Below are positions 34,101 through 42,547 of a DNA stretch of 64,000 nt, one piece after another (positions within the stretch are counted from its first letter, which is position 1; each line of letters starts with the position of its first letter). Source of the DNA: Rhynchopus sp. YZ270_cl-10 (taxonomy: Eukaryota > Euglenozoa > Diplonemea > Diplonemida > Diplonemidae). The translations under genes and the position numbers were made by a program. The stretch is taken from contig OZ037926.1 of assembly GCA_964035575.1 (NCBI GenBank), positions 930,001-994,000 of the forward strand, in the 5' to 3' direction. Under the pieces are notes generated by a model. That model did not search any database. It saw only the letters and a program-made list of their open reading frames with translations, and was not told where the DNA came from.

Positions 34101-34775
34101 ACAATGCCGCAGCAGACGCACCCTCCGGGGAAATGGCGTCTCGACATTGTACGCAGCCTTGGCGCACGGGTCGCTCTTTCTCCAGAGTACACGACGCTGC
34201 TGGACGGCCTGCGGGTGCTGACTGAGGTGCAGCTGAAGGTTCTCATTGAAGAGAGCTGTCTGTTTCTGACTGGCACCGTTGCTGGCAGGTTATATACGTC
34301 GTATCTGACAAAGGCTAAGCACGACTGTGGTAGTGATGCACGGTGGTACCGTTGGGTGCAGCACAACACCTGCATCGATGGGCTGCGGCAGAAGATGAAG
34401 ACACAGCCGGACTACGTTGCGAAACAGTTCGACGACTTCAACGCAAACTCATTCCACACAAGGTACCAAGACGCCCGCGAACGTGCCGTGACGAACCTCG
34501 TCTACTCCGAGCAAAGCAGGAAGCTCGTCCTCGACATGTTCCCCGTCGAGCTAGAAAGAGAGCTCTTCACATACCTCAAAACCTTCGGGCCCATACCACG
34601 CGCCATGTACATGAAGGTCACCCGAAAGTTCCGCAACGACCAATGGAAGGCGCTGCTGACAAAGAACCTAGCGTTGGGCGCATGGAAGCTGGGCACACAG
34701 CGGGCACAGGTCCGGACACAGATTGGCGTCACAAGGAGTAATGAGGGTGCAGCATATCCTGGGGCACTGACGTGA
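28185..34775 (+). CDS. giant LSDAT (TRPM-type SLOG)-SLATT membrane protein, paralogue 2
   Basis: A 2196-aa tandem paralogue of the gene at 19879-26577. The same landmarks appear in order: HPDTLLRRLG, PKGIIQVVG, AARRTESCIIAPGDGK, HTLLIGVSAHG, FFTHHIVVERN, and PIIVIEGSGGYADVLCS (649-665). A nine-Asn run and an acidic tract lie just before the cysteine knuckle (C523, C525, C537, C539, same spacing as paralogue 1). Membrane pairs are at about 776-802/818-842 and 975-998/1003-1022, with GPKWVRLKCASEKLLSEIYK after the first pair and VVWWSGQG and LVEDTEN after the second. The ~1000-residue C-terminal half aligns with paralogue 1 (RERVVLSCELL versus RERVVLVSLEL, and FKLLSTIQAKMNNT-like blocks), so the whole gene was duplicated. 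ATG 28185 is the first in its frame. Role inferred as for paralogue 1. Confidence 0.85.
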   Translation: MTSNLSNFRSKAMKQMQEITGYVGTLQEDMADGIDNVLQWDLTGRKGTDKPHDFFGELSEGFAQPVSVACTTHTHPDTLLRRLGVIEGRGTLSKNRRCFFDARVGAWLYEDTHIPVGNPQDILHRSDRHPKGIIQVVGSLKDVMSRAPKQATKIIDTSSDTSLRDLVDPTVVFQSQDLVQKIHIEKLRKQQELKHLDEHSNKTAPDNVETAQHKRRPRQTERPATAERLDCLKLYQQYLSKGVVDAARRTESCIIAPGDGKISVFLASGVESKQDKGVGGIQNTEIRPTHTLLIGVSAHGDDLYDRDCPKPRRLNEFFTHHIVVERNTQPDEVEEIDDETFGIATPVQGLKIDGLHTQARVAKRLTEKLRNEKNFFSFGASKTQSCTGFRCSHVFGDGSPIVEDADGHPLHCRVRDISSCDGFEEPNEDENNNNNNNNNIAFYSSDEEDEEDEEYYEDDSSYTNSRPGTAHLGDSKHLTEEEQEALRVKLLCRRKRLQKLKDFDTRFVDSLPPAGWELCRRLCECGAELGPFDVARCVCGKYDFQHIPREVKRNRKKALSRYIKDQKYLLFAAFMACPVERTPTKHELHRYTADLLTVLSQGFHPDTDRNKYLKRNPPRRHNLPVISVLFGGTHIEKFHLISHVQKRWPIIVIEGSGGYADVLCSIINKVRQIVKVSNVVSTKAGAEGGPDKDKAQKGQVNQAGLDEYRKFLSGIDSTTAEILVNGHVELIKKHSKTNEFTRKLENCLNGNETLEKAWVLYSKWGYNAEIQRQRYFWFNLLIVVMAVITTAASVTQSFVLLLYEDSAPPDMFNQPQLTWIILRWSVITLPIVSTLFQAIANRYASGPKWVRLKCASEKLLSEIYKYRTTTLEYASNRLKTRVDRNPDAKDDDSPAFSSREELLQQRCHALTDFLSDSEVANVTLSPYEGSLPPKHIRRNGDDGFSELGPDRYIRIRLETKTLDLQERALREGRTVSIAVFLINLCNAVGTMMAALAAYGLGYMQAWVALTTALSSSFIRWLDFSRLAYLNNKMNVTVNNLGSVVVWWSGQGANADNKEDRDRLVEDTENFILEETLLWGKIIHGTKESNSVDGDASANSKNTTKCSSEKKKLKCLGAKYGIELEDLECDKLYEALDKPSGSTSKGVKEAMTKLAQLGLAPVYKKPVVEEPPPQPTVTPTAPHDSVITSEILQCLRFHQTKSRFLTLLLRVNNHRKAINSWSILNATKEFPELHRQVKDMRTRNLLEVVKSLAVDAIFDYFLQDAHYSSMSTMTQKRFVPKRAQLLLRSEHDTDECYSQESLISDLRALARMEHASALNSTGILNVIKDPDIKKMLRKLPEPIWTSMRDAAVSLWNFPAEAALMSRDHSTAVLLEDVTELIAELDVDDLLQNFETRVKIWARAPSYFSESSSAALSKQQLMQDLPITVTRYLERRSALQIQKYFVQFSRGTEAARVFRQVHHKFDRQLANHHNGAVFHPAGDLELRERVVLSCELLDQIAINRQSRGALMKKLKICTVYNEQVNKIFLNMTETEFKFLLSTIQAKMNNTYASRLLDRAADEINSFDCRKAIPSSEALKLVNRLKEFQRMQMYSRDVDDDKANLPHATPPQEETNSAASTYSGFSVASLSRKQIFSMLDYRSLIKQVSPLTEDQIKELLLVLLGLSARSYPILVFSKIREVMPVLNAPHINDVVQDFDPEFIDNLIYVAWNGVVPIRSLSEMAAKDVDSVGTEDVIEVVSSNLEVCEGLTSLRDSGRKTGMSEADVTAMLLQLLNTVIDLGGDRMTSVSFESAGVSSGFPHDLQKMFPGPTERQELLELLETLPTLELHHLFYVSGEGDTLKTADELFANLFADGSQAQNTERFPHAFLALSTIKAMDDRKFTQILAHLLIELTIETPLRMFHDLASRISMFDVRDVFCGYDCRRSLFIFVFETFLAPGCVNNACDIIISEGVELVENWINRKIGDIRIPRQETTMPQQTHPPGKWRLDIVRSLGARVALSPEYTTLLDGLRVLTEVQLKVLIEESCLFLTGTVAGRLYTSYLTKAKHDCGSDARWYRWVQHNTCIDGLRQKMKTQPDYVAKQFDDFNANSFHTRYQDARERAVTNLVYSEQSRKLVLDMFPVELERELFTYLKTFGPIPRAMYMKVTRKFRNDQWKALLTKNLALGAWKLGTQRAQVRTQIGVTRSNEGAAYPGALT

Positions 34776-35184
34776 GAATGAGGGAGGGAGGGGTTGGGGT
34801 TGGCGGGCACAACAGCACTTGTCATGACATGCACAAACACATGTTACAATCACAAGAACAAGCACAAAACATTAACTATAACTGCTTGTCAAGTATGCTG
34901 ACGACACTTGTTATGTCATGACAAGTGTCGTCGTGGGGAGCTGACATCCTGAGAGTGGAGGAAATAAGTACAAAGAGTTTCTAACCAGTGGAGCTGTTTG
35001 CGATGCCCTCTGAGGTAGAGGTTGCTTGATGGGTTTTACTTTTCTTTTTTTCGCACCCAGGTTTCGCTTTTTTTATAAGCTCCCCTTCTTTTGAAGTTAT
35101 TAGTAAGTCAAAAGTTTTCTTTTTGTTTTTGTTTTGTTTTGTTCAGGTTTGCTAAGATTGTTTCAGGAAAAACAGCGCTTCTAA
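34776..35184. other. spacer with a strong hairpin
   Basis: No gene is seen. A perfect 12-bp stem, GACGACACTTGT (34900-34911) / ACAAGTGTCGTC (34921-34932), closes a 9-base loop about 125 bases after the stop of giant gene 2. ACTTGTCATGACATG near 34815-34830 repeats part of it. A hairpin of this strength could mark an RNA 3' end or be a small MITE remnant. Confidence 0.6.
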
Positions 35185-35930
35185 GGGGTGGCATCAAAAC
35201 AAAAAACGCGGACAATGTCCGCGTTTTTGGGGAATTTCAGACCCCCCCCTCCCCCCCCCAAAACGCGGACATTTTTTGCTTTTTTTCCCCCTATTTTTTG
35301 CTGGTTTTTGGGTGACGGGGTGCAAATTCGTGACCCAAAACACAGTTTTTTGGCATTTCCGGAATCCGTCCAGAAAGTGGTGGGGTCAATCTCGAAAATT
35401 GGACAATTTTTTGACCACTTAAATTTTTGAAAATATGAGCCCGGTCACTAATACGTGGGGCCCATTTTCGGCCAAAAAATGCTGCTGAAAAAAATTTTTC
35501 AGGTGAAAATTTTTCAGCCCCAAAACATGCCGCGATTGGCATTTCCGGGATCTGTCCGCGCTGTGGTGGGGTCAATTTGCCGAAATGGCCAAGTTCTTGG
35601 TTTTGGTCAAAATGAGTGTAAGGTAAAGGGGCCAAGGTAAATCCCACAACCCAGATTTTCTCTCTCTGATGCTGAAACCATGAAAATGTGCAAAAACACC
35701 GGCATTTTTGCATTTCCTGAATCCGCCGGTTCTGTGGTGGGGTCAATTTGCCGAAATGGACAAGTTTTTATAAATTTTGGTCAAAATCGTGTACAACCCC
35801 AGTGAAGAAAAAAATTTTCGAGGAAAAAAAAACCCCAAAATGTCCGCGTTTTCTGGAATTTCAGACCCCCCCCCCCCTCCCCCCCCAAAAACGCGGACAT
35901 TGTCCGCGTTTTTTGTTTTGATGCCACCCC
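35185..35930. mobile_element. Harbinger-like MITE (746 bp), TAA target duplication
   Basis: Inverted repeats of about 50 bp begin GGGGTGGCATCAAAACAAAA and contain an inner palindrome CGCGGACAATGTCCGCG. They are flanked by TAA on each side (35182-35184 and 35931-35933). A 3-bp TWA duplication with G-rich ends is typical of PIF/Harbinger elements. No transposase. The interior carries minus-strand copies of the GACCGGGCTC dispersed repeat (about 35336-35470) and two further related blocks ending GTGGTGGGGTCAATTT. Confidence 0.85.
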
Positions 35931-35988
35931 TAAAGAAACGTTCTTTTTTCCATTCTGATTTCTCTTTTGAGCTAGTTTTTTTTCCCCC

Positions 35989-36035
35989 AGTGCCTGCGTC
36001 CCAGAAGCGTTTTGCACTATCAACTTCACTTTTTT
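35989..36035 (+). repeat. H3 hairpin element
   Basis: AGTGCCTGCGTCCCAGAAGC, then GTTTTGCACTATCAACTTCA. Nearly identical to the copies at 53483 and 60767, including the CTATCAACTTCACTT tail. Confidence 0.75.
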
Positions 36036-36406
36036 CTCTTTCTCTCTGCTCTCTGGGCCAGAAAAAGAATGTATATGAAACAATCTTTCTTTCTGCATGC
36101 TTCCGCGCAGAGAAGGGAGATTCCCCCCTTTTAAACGCCCACGCCGATTTTTTTATCCCCCTTTTTTTTTTGCTGATTCACATCAACAAAATCCTCACTT
36201 TATTTAACCCCCCCTTTTTTGCGTTTTCTGATATAACCAATGTACCCCACCTTTTACCCACCTCTATTTTGACTGTTCTCATCACCAGACAATCCCATTT
36301 ATCCAAATGATGCAACATGACCACCATAGTTTTGATTTTTTTTTTTGCCGCGCTTCAAAAATTAGAATGAGGAAGAGCACAAATGGGAAACAGAACAAAA
36401 TAACAT

Positions 36407-36455
36407 AGTAGGCAGGAGCTCCTCCTCGGATGTCGACACTAGAAGAATCATTCAA
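36407..36455 (+). repeat. H5 hairpin element
   Basis: GGAGCTCCTCCTCGGATGTC, then GACACTAGAAGAATC and ATTCAAA. It shows the CCTCGG loop and the CACTA block of H5. Unlike other copies it is not directly after a recognised gene. Confidence 0.5.
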
Positions 36456-36933
36456 AAATAACCGATTTTTACACAATCTGGTGTGTTCCGGGGTATCGGA
36501 AAATACAAATTTTCACCAATCTTCACCAATCTTCACAAGTTTTCACAAGTTTTCACAACATAATTTTTGGCCATTTTTTTGTGAAGAATTGTGAAGAGTT
36601 GTGAATAGTTGTGAATAGTTGTGAATAGTTGTGAAGAGTTGTGAATTGAAATGAAAATTTGGATGAAAAAAACACAGATGTTGTGAAGATTTGTGAAGAG
36701 TTGTGAACAGTTGTGAAGAGTTGTGAATTGGAGGGAAAAAAAGGGGGGTGTTTTTTTCCAGGGTTTTTGCAGGACTGGTCAGGTAAAGTGTGCTGTGCAG
36801 AGGGCTAGCTAGCGTGGGTCTGTGAGTCAAGCTGGCCGTACCACCCCACCCCCTGTGCGGAGGAGGACGACGGAAGTCCGCGGCGTGTTCGTTTGTTGCC
36901 TTTTTTTTTTTCAACATGTTCACAACTCTCAAG

Positions 36934-37026
36934 AAAGTAGCGTACCGTGCGCCTGCGACGCAGCTAAAAATTACTAGCGGTAGCCCACAGCTCTACCCGA
37001 AATGTTGCGTACCGTGGCTTCGCTAG
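36934..37026 (+). repeat. interspersed GCGTACCGTG module, partial copy e
   Basis: Shortened copy with AGTAGCGTACCGTGCGCCTG and later TTGCGTACCGTGGCTTCGC. The middle has diverged. It lies in a carrier with a different type of ends from copies a-d. Confidence 0.8.
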
Positions 37027-37205
37027 AAAAGTTTTGTACCAGTGGCACTACCACTTGTTTCCCTGTTTTTTGTACCGTTTTACTCAAAACACAGCTGGGC
37101 GCAACTAGCACCATACTCACCTGAACTGTGCCTATATTAGGCACAATTTCAGCACACTTTCAGCACAAGTACACACACGTACACGTCGGGGCCATATGTA
37201 GTGTA

Positions 37206-37610
37206 GTACTGTACTGTACTGTACTGTACTGTACTGTACTGTACTGTACTGTACTGTACTGTACTGTACTGTACTGTACTGTACTGTACTGTACTGTACT
37301 GTACTGTACTGTACTGTACTGTACTGTACTGTACTGTACTGTACTGTACTGTACTGTACTGTACTGTACTGTACTGTACTGTACTGTACTGTACTGTACT
37401 GTACTGTACTGTACTGTACTGTACTGTACTGTACTGTACTGTACTGTACTGTACTGTACTGTACTGTACTGTACTGTACTGTACTGTACTGTACTGTACT
37501 GTACTGTACTGTACTGTACTGTACTGTACTGTACTGTACTGTACTGTACTGTACTGTACTGTACTGTACTGTACTGTACTGTACTGTACTGTACTGTACT
37601 GTACTGTACT
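37206..37610. repeat. (GTACT)81 pentamer satellite
   Basis: Exactly 405 bases, 81 perfect units. GTAC is self-complementary, so either strand can fold on itself. It changes abruptly to the 7-mer array at 37611. Confidence 0.99.
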
Positions 37611-38793
37611 GTGTACTGTGTACTGTGTACTGTGTACTGTGTACTGTGTACTGTGTACTGTGTACTGTGTACTGTGTACTGTGTACTGTGTACTGTGTAC
37701 TGTGTACTGTGTACTGTGTACTGTGTACTGTGTACTGTGTACTGTGTACTGTGTACTGTGTACTGTGTACTGTGTACTGTGTACTGTGTACTGTGTACTG
37801 TGTACTGTGTACTGTGTACTGTGTACTGTGTACTGTGTACTGTGTACTGTGTACTGTGTACTGTGTACTGTGTACTGTGTACTGTGTACTGTGTACTGTG
37901 TACTGTGTACTGTGTACTGTGTACTGTGTACTGTGTACTGTGTACTGTGTACTGTGTACTGTGTACTGTGTACTGTGTACTGTGTACTGTGTACTGTGTA
38001 CTGTGTACTGTGTACTGTGTACTGTGTACTGTGTACTGTGTACTGTGTACTGTGTACTGTGTACTGTGTACTGTGTACTGTGTACTGTGTACTGTGTACT
38101 GTGTACTGTGTACTGTGTACTGTGTACTGTGTACTGTGTACTGTGTACTGTGTACTGTGTACTGTGTACTGTGTACTGTGTACTGTGTACTGTGTACTGT
38201 GTACTGTGTACTGTGTACTGTGTACTGTGTACTGTGTACTGTGTACTGTGTACTGTGTACTGTGTACTGTGTACTGTGTACTGTGTACTGTGTACTGTGT
38301 ACTGTGTACTGTGTACTGTGTACTGTGTACTGTGTACTGTGTACTGTGTACTGTGTACTGTGTACTGTGTACTGTGTACTGTGTACTGTGTACTGTGTAC
38401 TGTGTACTGTGTACTGTGTACTGTGTACTGTGTACTGTGTACTGTGTACTGTGTACTGTGTACTGTGTACTGTGTACTGTGTACTGTGTACTGTGTACTG
38501 TGTACTGTGTACTGTGTACTGTGTACTGTGTACTGTGTACTGTGTACTGTGTACTGTGTACTGTGTACTGTGTACTGTGTACTGTGTACTGTGTACTGTG
38601 TACTGTGTACTGTGTACTGTGTACTGTGTACTGTGTACTGTGTACTGTGTACTGTGTACTGTGTACTGTGTACTGTGTACTGTGTACTGTGTACTGTGTA
38701 CTGTGTACTGTGTACTGTGTACTGTGTACTGTGTACTGTGTACTGTGTACTGTGTACTGTGTACTGTGTACTGTGTACTGTGTACTGTGTACT
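37611..38793. repeat. (GTGTACT)169 heptamer satellite
   Basis: Exactly 1183 bases, 169 perfect units. The unit is the pentamer plus GT. The same heptamer in inverse orientation forms a second array at 50922-51222. Perfect uniformity suggests recent expansion or an assembly consensus. Confidence 0.99.
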
Positions 38794-39240
38794 GTGTAAA
38801 AACCATAGGGGGGACCCTATGGATTTCCGATGTCCGAGTTTGAGGCCCAAAAATTCCATTAAAGCAAGAATTTTTAACTTTGGAGTATCTGTGGTACTCT
38901 CATATTTTTTCCTAACTCGCACAAAATTTCTAAAAACGGTGTTAATAATCCCCACCAAAAAGGCGGATAAGACGAAAGGAGACGAAGTAACCGCCAAGGA
39001 CTCACCAGTGCGTCGATCCATAATGTGTGAGAGATGCAAAACAACCACCGCCATAATGGAATTAACCTGTAGGTTAACCTCACACAGGACAGTCTCGTCG
39101 CCCACAAAGGTCAATAATACACTCCGGATTTTGGGGACAATTTTTGACCGAAATGGGCCGCCTATTAGTGACCGGGCTCATATTTTCCGAAATTTAAGAG
39201 GTCATAAAATTGTCCAATTTTCAACGTCGGCCCCACCACT

Positions 39241-39927
39241 CATACTTGGACCGCCCGAAATATATTTCGGGCATTTCGGGCGGATTAGGGGCGGATTTCG
39301 GGCGATTTTGTGCGCCCGAATTTGCCCGAAAACGCCCGAAATGCAGATTTCGGGCGGATTCGGGCGCTTTTTCCTTAGTGAAAACCGACTAGGTAGGTTT
39401 CTATTCATTTTTGCAAAAAACTTTTTATATTTGGAAATATTTGATGTCAAATCTGTCAAAATAAGCAAGAATCGAAAACTTTTGTACACCTGAGTGCACT
39501 TTGGGAATCACCACCAAACACGGGTTTTCTGACTATCATGTGCTTATTCCCACCCAAAACACACTATGAACCGGGGTTTCACCATTTTTTCGTATTTCAA
39601 GGTGAATTTTTGTGAATTGTCGGGTCACAGGGTGGTTCTGACCCATTCTCGGGGTGTTTCGGACTTTTTGCTCAATTTTTTTTTCTTTGAACAAATTTTG
39701 TGCCAATCTTTCAAATAAAGCGTAAAATTTTTACACTGGTGGCATGCTTCCCAGCACACATAAGATACTCCAGTGCACCGATTGTGCGCCCGAATTCGCC
39801 CGAATTACGTATAAATTCCCTTTAAAACGCCCGAAATATATTTCGGGCACATTTCGGGCGCTCGGGACCCGCGCCCGAGAAATCCGCCCGAATTCGCCCG
39901 AAATTTTTTTCGGGCGGTCCAAGTATG
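39241..39927. mobile_element. nested 687-bp TIR element with 6-bp duplication
   Basis: The terminal repeat CATACTTGGACCGCCCGAAA and its reverse complement are flanked by ACCACT on both sides (39235-39240 and 39928-39933). Near both ends are stacked palindromic units of the type CGCCCGAAAT/ATTTCGGGCG. The insertion splits a GACCGGGCTC repeat copy; the uninterrupted site, with a single ACCACT, is visible near 49786-49800. No coding capacity. Family not assigned. Confidence 0.88.
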
Positions 39928-40430
39928 ACCACTGCACGGGGATCCCAAAAATGCAATCCAAGTCAAAAAGTTGAAAAAAAAACACACCTAAAAACACATG
40001 GCCCAAGAATGGCCCAAAAGGGTCCAAATCGTCCCGTCAGCCGCACCATTTTAGGCACTTTTTGCACATAGAACCTCCTGTGTTGCCAACCAACGTCCTC
40101 CAAAAGGTGTCCTGTACCTACCTGGGTACCTGGGTGCCCAGGCACCACCCAGACTTCGCCAACTTCACAACTCTTCACAACTCTTCACAACTCTTCACAA
40201 CTCTTCACAACTCTTCACAACTTTTCACAACTCTTCACAACTCTTCACATACACGTTTTTGTGAAAATTTGTGAAGAGTTGTGAATAGTTGTGAATAGTT
40301 GTGAAGAGTTGTGAAGAGTTGTGAATTGAAATGAAAATTTGTATTTTTCGATACCCCGGAACACACCACAATCATTATTCCACCACACCCTCCATAAGAA
40401 CACACATTTATCCCCCCTTTTTTTTCTCAC

Positions 40431-41558
40431 ATGAATCCAAATGCAAACCCGTATAGCTCAGACGCTAATATGTTCGTAGGATCGTCGTCTGCGAATGTGC
40501 AAGGAGGCGATGACGATTTGTTTGCCGGAATGGACCAGGTGGCAGCCCCGGCCCCACCTCCACGAGAAGAGCTCGCAACGGACAATGTGTTTGGCAACAG
40601 CGGGTCGGGGGGTGGGACGTATCAACCACAGCAGTTCGACTCACAGGGGTTTTTTCAGGGTGTGTCCGAGGAGACGCCACCACCCGCCGCAACAGCGACG
40701 AATGTACAGCACACCTCGCACCTTGGTGCCGAAAAGGAAACCCACCCTACAGAGCTCGAGCTCGACGTAGCCAGCGAGCCATCTGCCCCACCTGCAGACC
40801 TAGAACACACAGTGAACTCACAGCAGTCACAGAATTCGAACCCCCCGGTGGAGTCAGGGAATTTCTTTAAGTTAGAGTTTTACCAGAAGTTCTTTAATGT
40901 GAACACAAGCGACGTAATTGAAAGGCTGCGCTGGGCGCTTTTCCTTGGCACACCACGGTATATGAAGAAGAGAGAGGAGCGGGATGTGGGGAATGCACGG
41001 CCGGATCTTTATGGCCCGCTTTGGGTGTCTACGACACTGTGGGTGATGATGGCGGTGTGCGACGTTTTGGCAGAAAAGCTGAGCAGGTGGCACAACAACG
41101 TTACCCCAGCACCGACACCTATGCCCGATGCCTCGGATTCAAGCAGCAATTCTGGGTCATCTACTGGATGGGAGTTCGACTTTCAATACGTAATTTTGAC
41201 ATTAGCCGCAAGCTATGCATACGTGGTTGGCGTCCCTGTTCTCATGTGGTGCATCCTCCGTTACAAGGATGTACAGCAGGTTTCATTAACAAAGCTGATC
41301 TGTCTGTACGGCTACTCCCTTACCCCTATGATAGTCGGCGCGGCAGTGACCATTCTGCCGTTTACCACCGCAAAAATCATTGCGATTACAGTGTCTGCGC
41401 TGTACTCTTTGATAGGGATTGTTGCGCAGTTGCGGGCAAGTACAAAAGAGTTCTCTGTACAATGGCGCATTGGCCTGTTTGTTTTTGTAACAGTCTGCCA
41501 CGCTGTTGCCACTTTCCTCCTCTTTTTTGAAATAATCGCGCTTGGTAATGCATACTAA
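40431..41558 (+). CDS. Yip1-domain family protein (YIPF1/2-like)
   Basis: The 375-aa product has a ~140-residue acidic, Pro/Gln-rich cytosolic N-terminus, then the Yip1 domain. FYQKFFNVNTSDVIERL and RPDLYGPLWVSTTLW are the typical family blocks, followed by five membrane segments at about 196-217, 245-273, 283-306, 310-332 and 345-371, with the conserved YGYSLTP in the third. YIPF proteins sit in ER-Golgi membranes and bind Rab GTPases in vesicle traffic. ATG 40431 directly follows a pyrimidine tract (CCCCCCTTTTTTTTCTCAC), so the 5' UTR is very short. The gene starts 63 bases after the end of the 3.9-kb composite element, which may therefore overlap its promoter or acceptor region. An H5 hairpin lies 125 bases downstream of the stop. 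Confidence 0.92.
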   Translation: MNPNANPYSSDANMFVGSSSANVQGGDDDLFAGMDQVAAPAPPPREELATDNVFGNSGSGGGTYQPQQFDSQGFFQGVSEETPPPAATATNVQHTSHLGAEKETHPTELELDVASEPSAPPADLEHTVNSQQSQNSNPPVESGNFFKLEFYQKFFNVNTSDVIERLRWALFLGTPRYMKKREERDVGNARPDLYGPLWVSTTLWVMMAVCDVLAEKLSRWHNNVTPAPTPMPDASDSSSNSGSSTGWEFDFQYVILTLAASYAYVVGVPVLMWCILRYKDVQQVSLTKLICLYGYSLTPMIVGAAVTILPFTTAKIIAITVSALYSLIGIVAQLRASTKEFSVQWRIGLFVFVTVCHAVATFLLFFEIIALGNAY

Positions 41559-41682
41559 AACAAATAGGAAAAAAAAGAAGAAGAAACAAATCGGCCATCG
41601 AGAGGTATCCGTCAATAGGTAACGTTTGTGAAAAACAACCAATTGCAAACCAGTGGTCGATACAACAAAAAAAAAGAGAAAA

Positions 41683-41732
41683 TAGTGGAGTTCATCCTCG
41701 GGTGTCTACACTAATATAACCAAGTTTTCAAG
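41683..41732 (+). repeat. H5 hairpin element, YIPF 3' region
   Basis: AGTGGAGTTCATCCTCGGGT, then GTCTACACTAATATAACC and AAGTTTTCAAG. The outer pairing is AGTG/CACT and the inner pairing CATCC/GGGTG around TC. One of the two best H5 copies. Confidence 0.7.
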
Positions 41733-41930
41733 GGGGGAAAAAAATTCAGTCTGTTGCCAAGTATGTCGAGATTTTTCAGACCTCCCTATTAAGTGTATTT
41801 CTTTTTTCCTACGGTGTTTTTTTTATTTTTCTTGGGGTAACCTTTGTTGGGAATCGGGGTAGAAAAATTATTTTGAAAGCTTGATTGTATTAGTGTAGTC
41901 ACCTCGAGGGTGCGCCACTATACGTTTTGA

Positions 41931-41970
41931 AGATGTTGTGTGCACGAGAGGCACATTCATCTTTTCAAGT
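41931..41970 (+). repeat. H2 hairpin element
   Basis: TTGTGTGCACGAGAGGCACA then TTCATCTTTTCAAG. The stem is TGTGC/GCACA around ACGAGAG. Confidence 0.7.
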
Positions 41971-42390
41971 TTTCGTTTATTTTGAAAGTGCAGTTTGTAC
42001 AAGATGGCGGCTACACTGTTCCAAAGAAAGAAACACAAATTGAGAGGGAGGGGTGGGAAAAGGGAATCGGGGGGGATGGATATGTCTTTCTAAATAGTAT
42101 TGCCACGGGTCAACAGGATGCACAATTTTCATTTTTTTCAAAAAAAAATTAAAAAAATGTAGTCCTTTTTGTGTTTTTTTTTTGGTGATACACTCAAAAA
42201 GCAGAGTCAGGTAGTCATACAAGGGGTAGGGAGTGCAGCTACACCACCCCCGCTGGGGGGAAATCGGGATTTGAGGGGACGGGAGGGTGTGGGGGTGAAG
42301 TTTGGAGATTTGTCTCTAATACTATTTTTTTACAGGGGGTGCACGGTGGAGTCCGGCCAAAATGGGCGGAACCTTTTGGGCGGACGGCAT

Positions 42391-42500
42391 CAGATGTAAG
42401 CCTCAAAATGGATGTAGGGAACTGCATGGTTGGAGGTCCACACCCTCCAATGCACCCGATCATATAACTAAGGCACACCATCACGAAAAGGGCTTTTTTG
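42391..42500 (+). repeat. H4 multi-hairpin element (~110 nt)
   Basis: Parts in order: AAAATGGATGTAGGGAACTG/CAT hairpin, GGTTGGAGGTCCACACCCTCC hairpin region, AAGGCACACCATCACGAAAA, and a GGGCTTTTTTGAAGG end. The same order recurs at 55035-55150 and 57589-57700. It is immediately followed by an H1 element. Confidence 0.7.
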
Positions 42501-42547
42501 AAGGTGACTAAGCACGAGAGGCTTAGGGTCATCTTATAAACCTTTCA
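42501..42547 (+). repeat. H1 hairpin element
   Basis: AAGGTGACTAAGCACGAGAG, GCTTAGGGTCATCTTATAAA, CCTTTC. Perfect 6-bp stem CTAAGC/GCTTAG with a 7-base loop. Nearly identical to the copy at 46171. Confidence 0.8.

Larger units (their letters stand above)
35934..36478. other. spacer with H3 and H5 hairpins
   Basis: No gene is seen. An H3 element lies at 35989-36035 and an H5 element at 36407-36455. The rest is pyrimidine-rich and T-rich. Confidence 0.5.
36479..40368. mobile_element. 3.9-kb composite TIR element, TGGTGT ends, 5-bp duplication
   Basis: The ends TGGTGTGTTCCGGGGTATCG and its reverse complement are flanked by CAATC on both sides (36474-36478 and 40369-40373). Inside each end lies an array of TTCACAAC-type and GTTGTGAA-type octamers in opposite orientation (about 36510-36740 and 40158-40335). 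The middle holds a module copy (36934-37026), two GTAC satellites (37206-38793), a perfect hairpin CCATAGGG/CCCTATGG (38803-38822), a GACCGGGCTC repeat copy, and a nested 687-bp element. A minus-strand reading frame at about 38800-39114 is open but unrecognised. No transposase is seen, so it is non-autonomous. Smaller elements with TGGTGT ends and 5-bp duplications lie at 46956, 53555 and 55360. Confidence 0.85.

Noticed and set aside
38802-39114. Possible minus-strand gene next to the heptamer satellite
   Set aside because: About 100 open codons (QVNSIMAVVVLHLSHIMDRR) continue into the satellite; no family or splice signals recognised.
37132-39493. Frames of 390-660 codons across the GTAC satellites on both strands
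   Set aside because: They are low-complexity read-outs (TVLYC, VYCVLCT, HSTQYTV) of 5- and 7-bp repeats, open in many frames at once.
36479-40368. LTR-type retroelement because of TG...CA ends and a 5-bp duplication
   Set aside because: The ends are inverted, not direct, repeats, and no retroelement genes are present.
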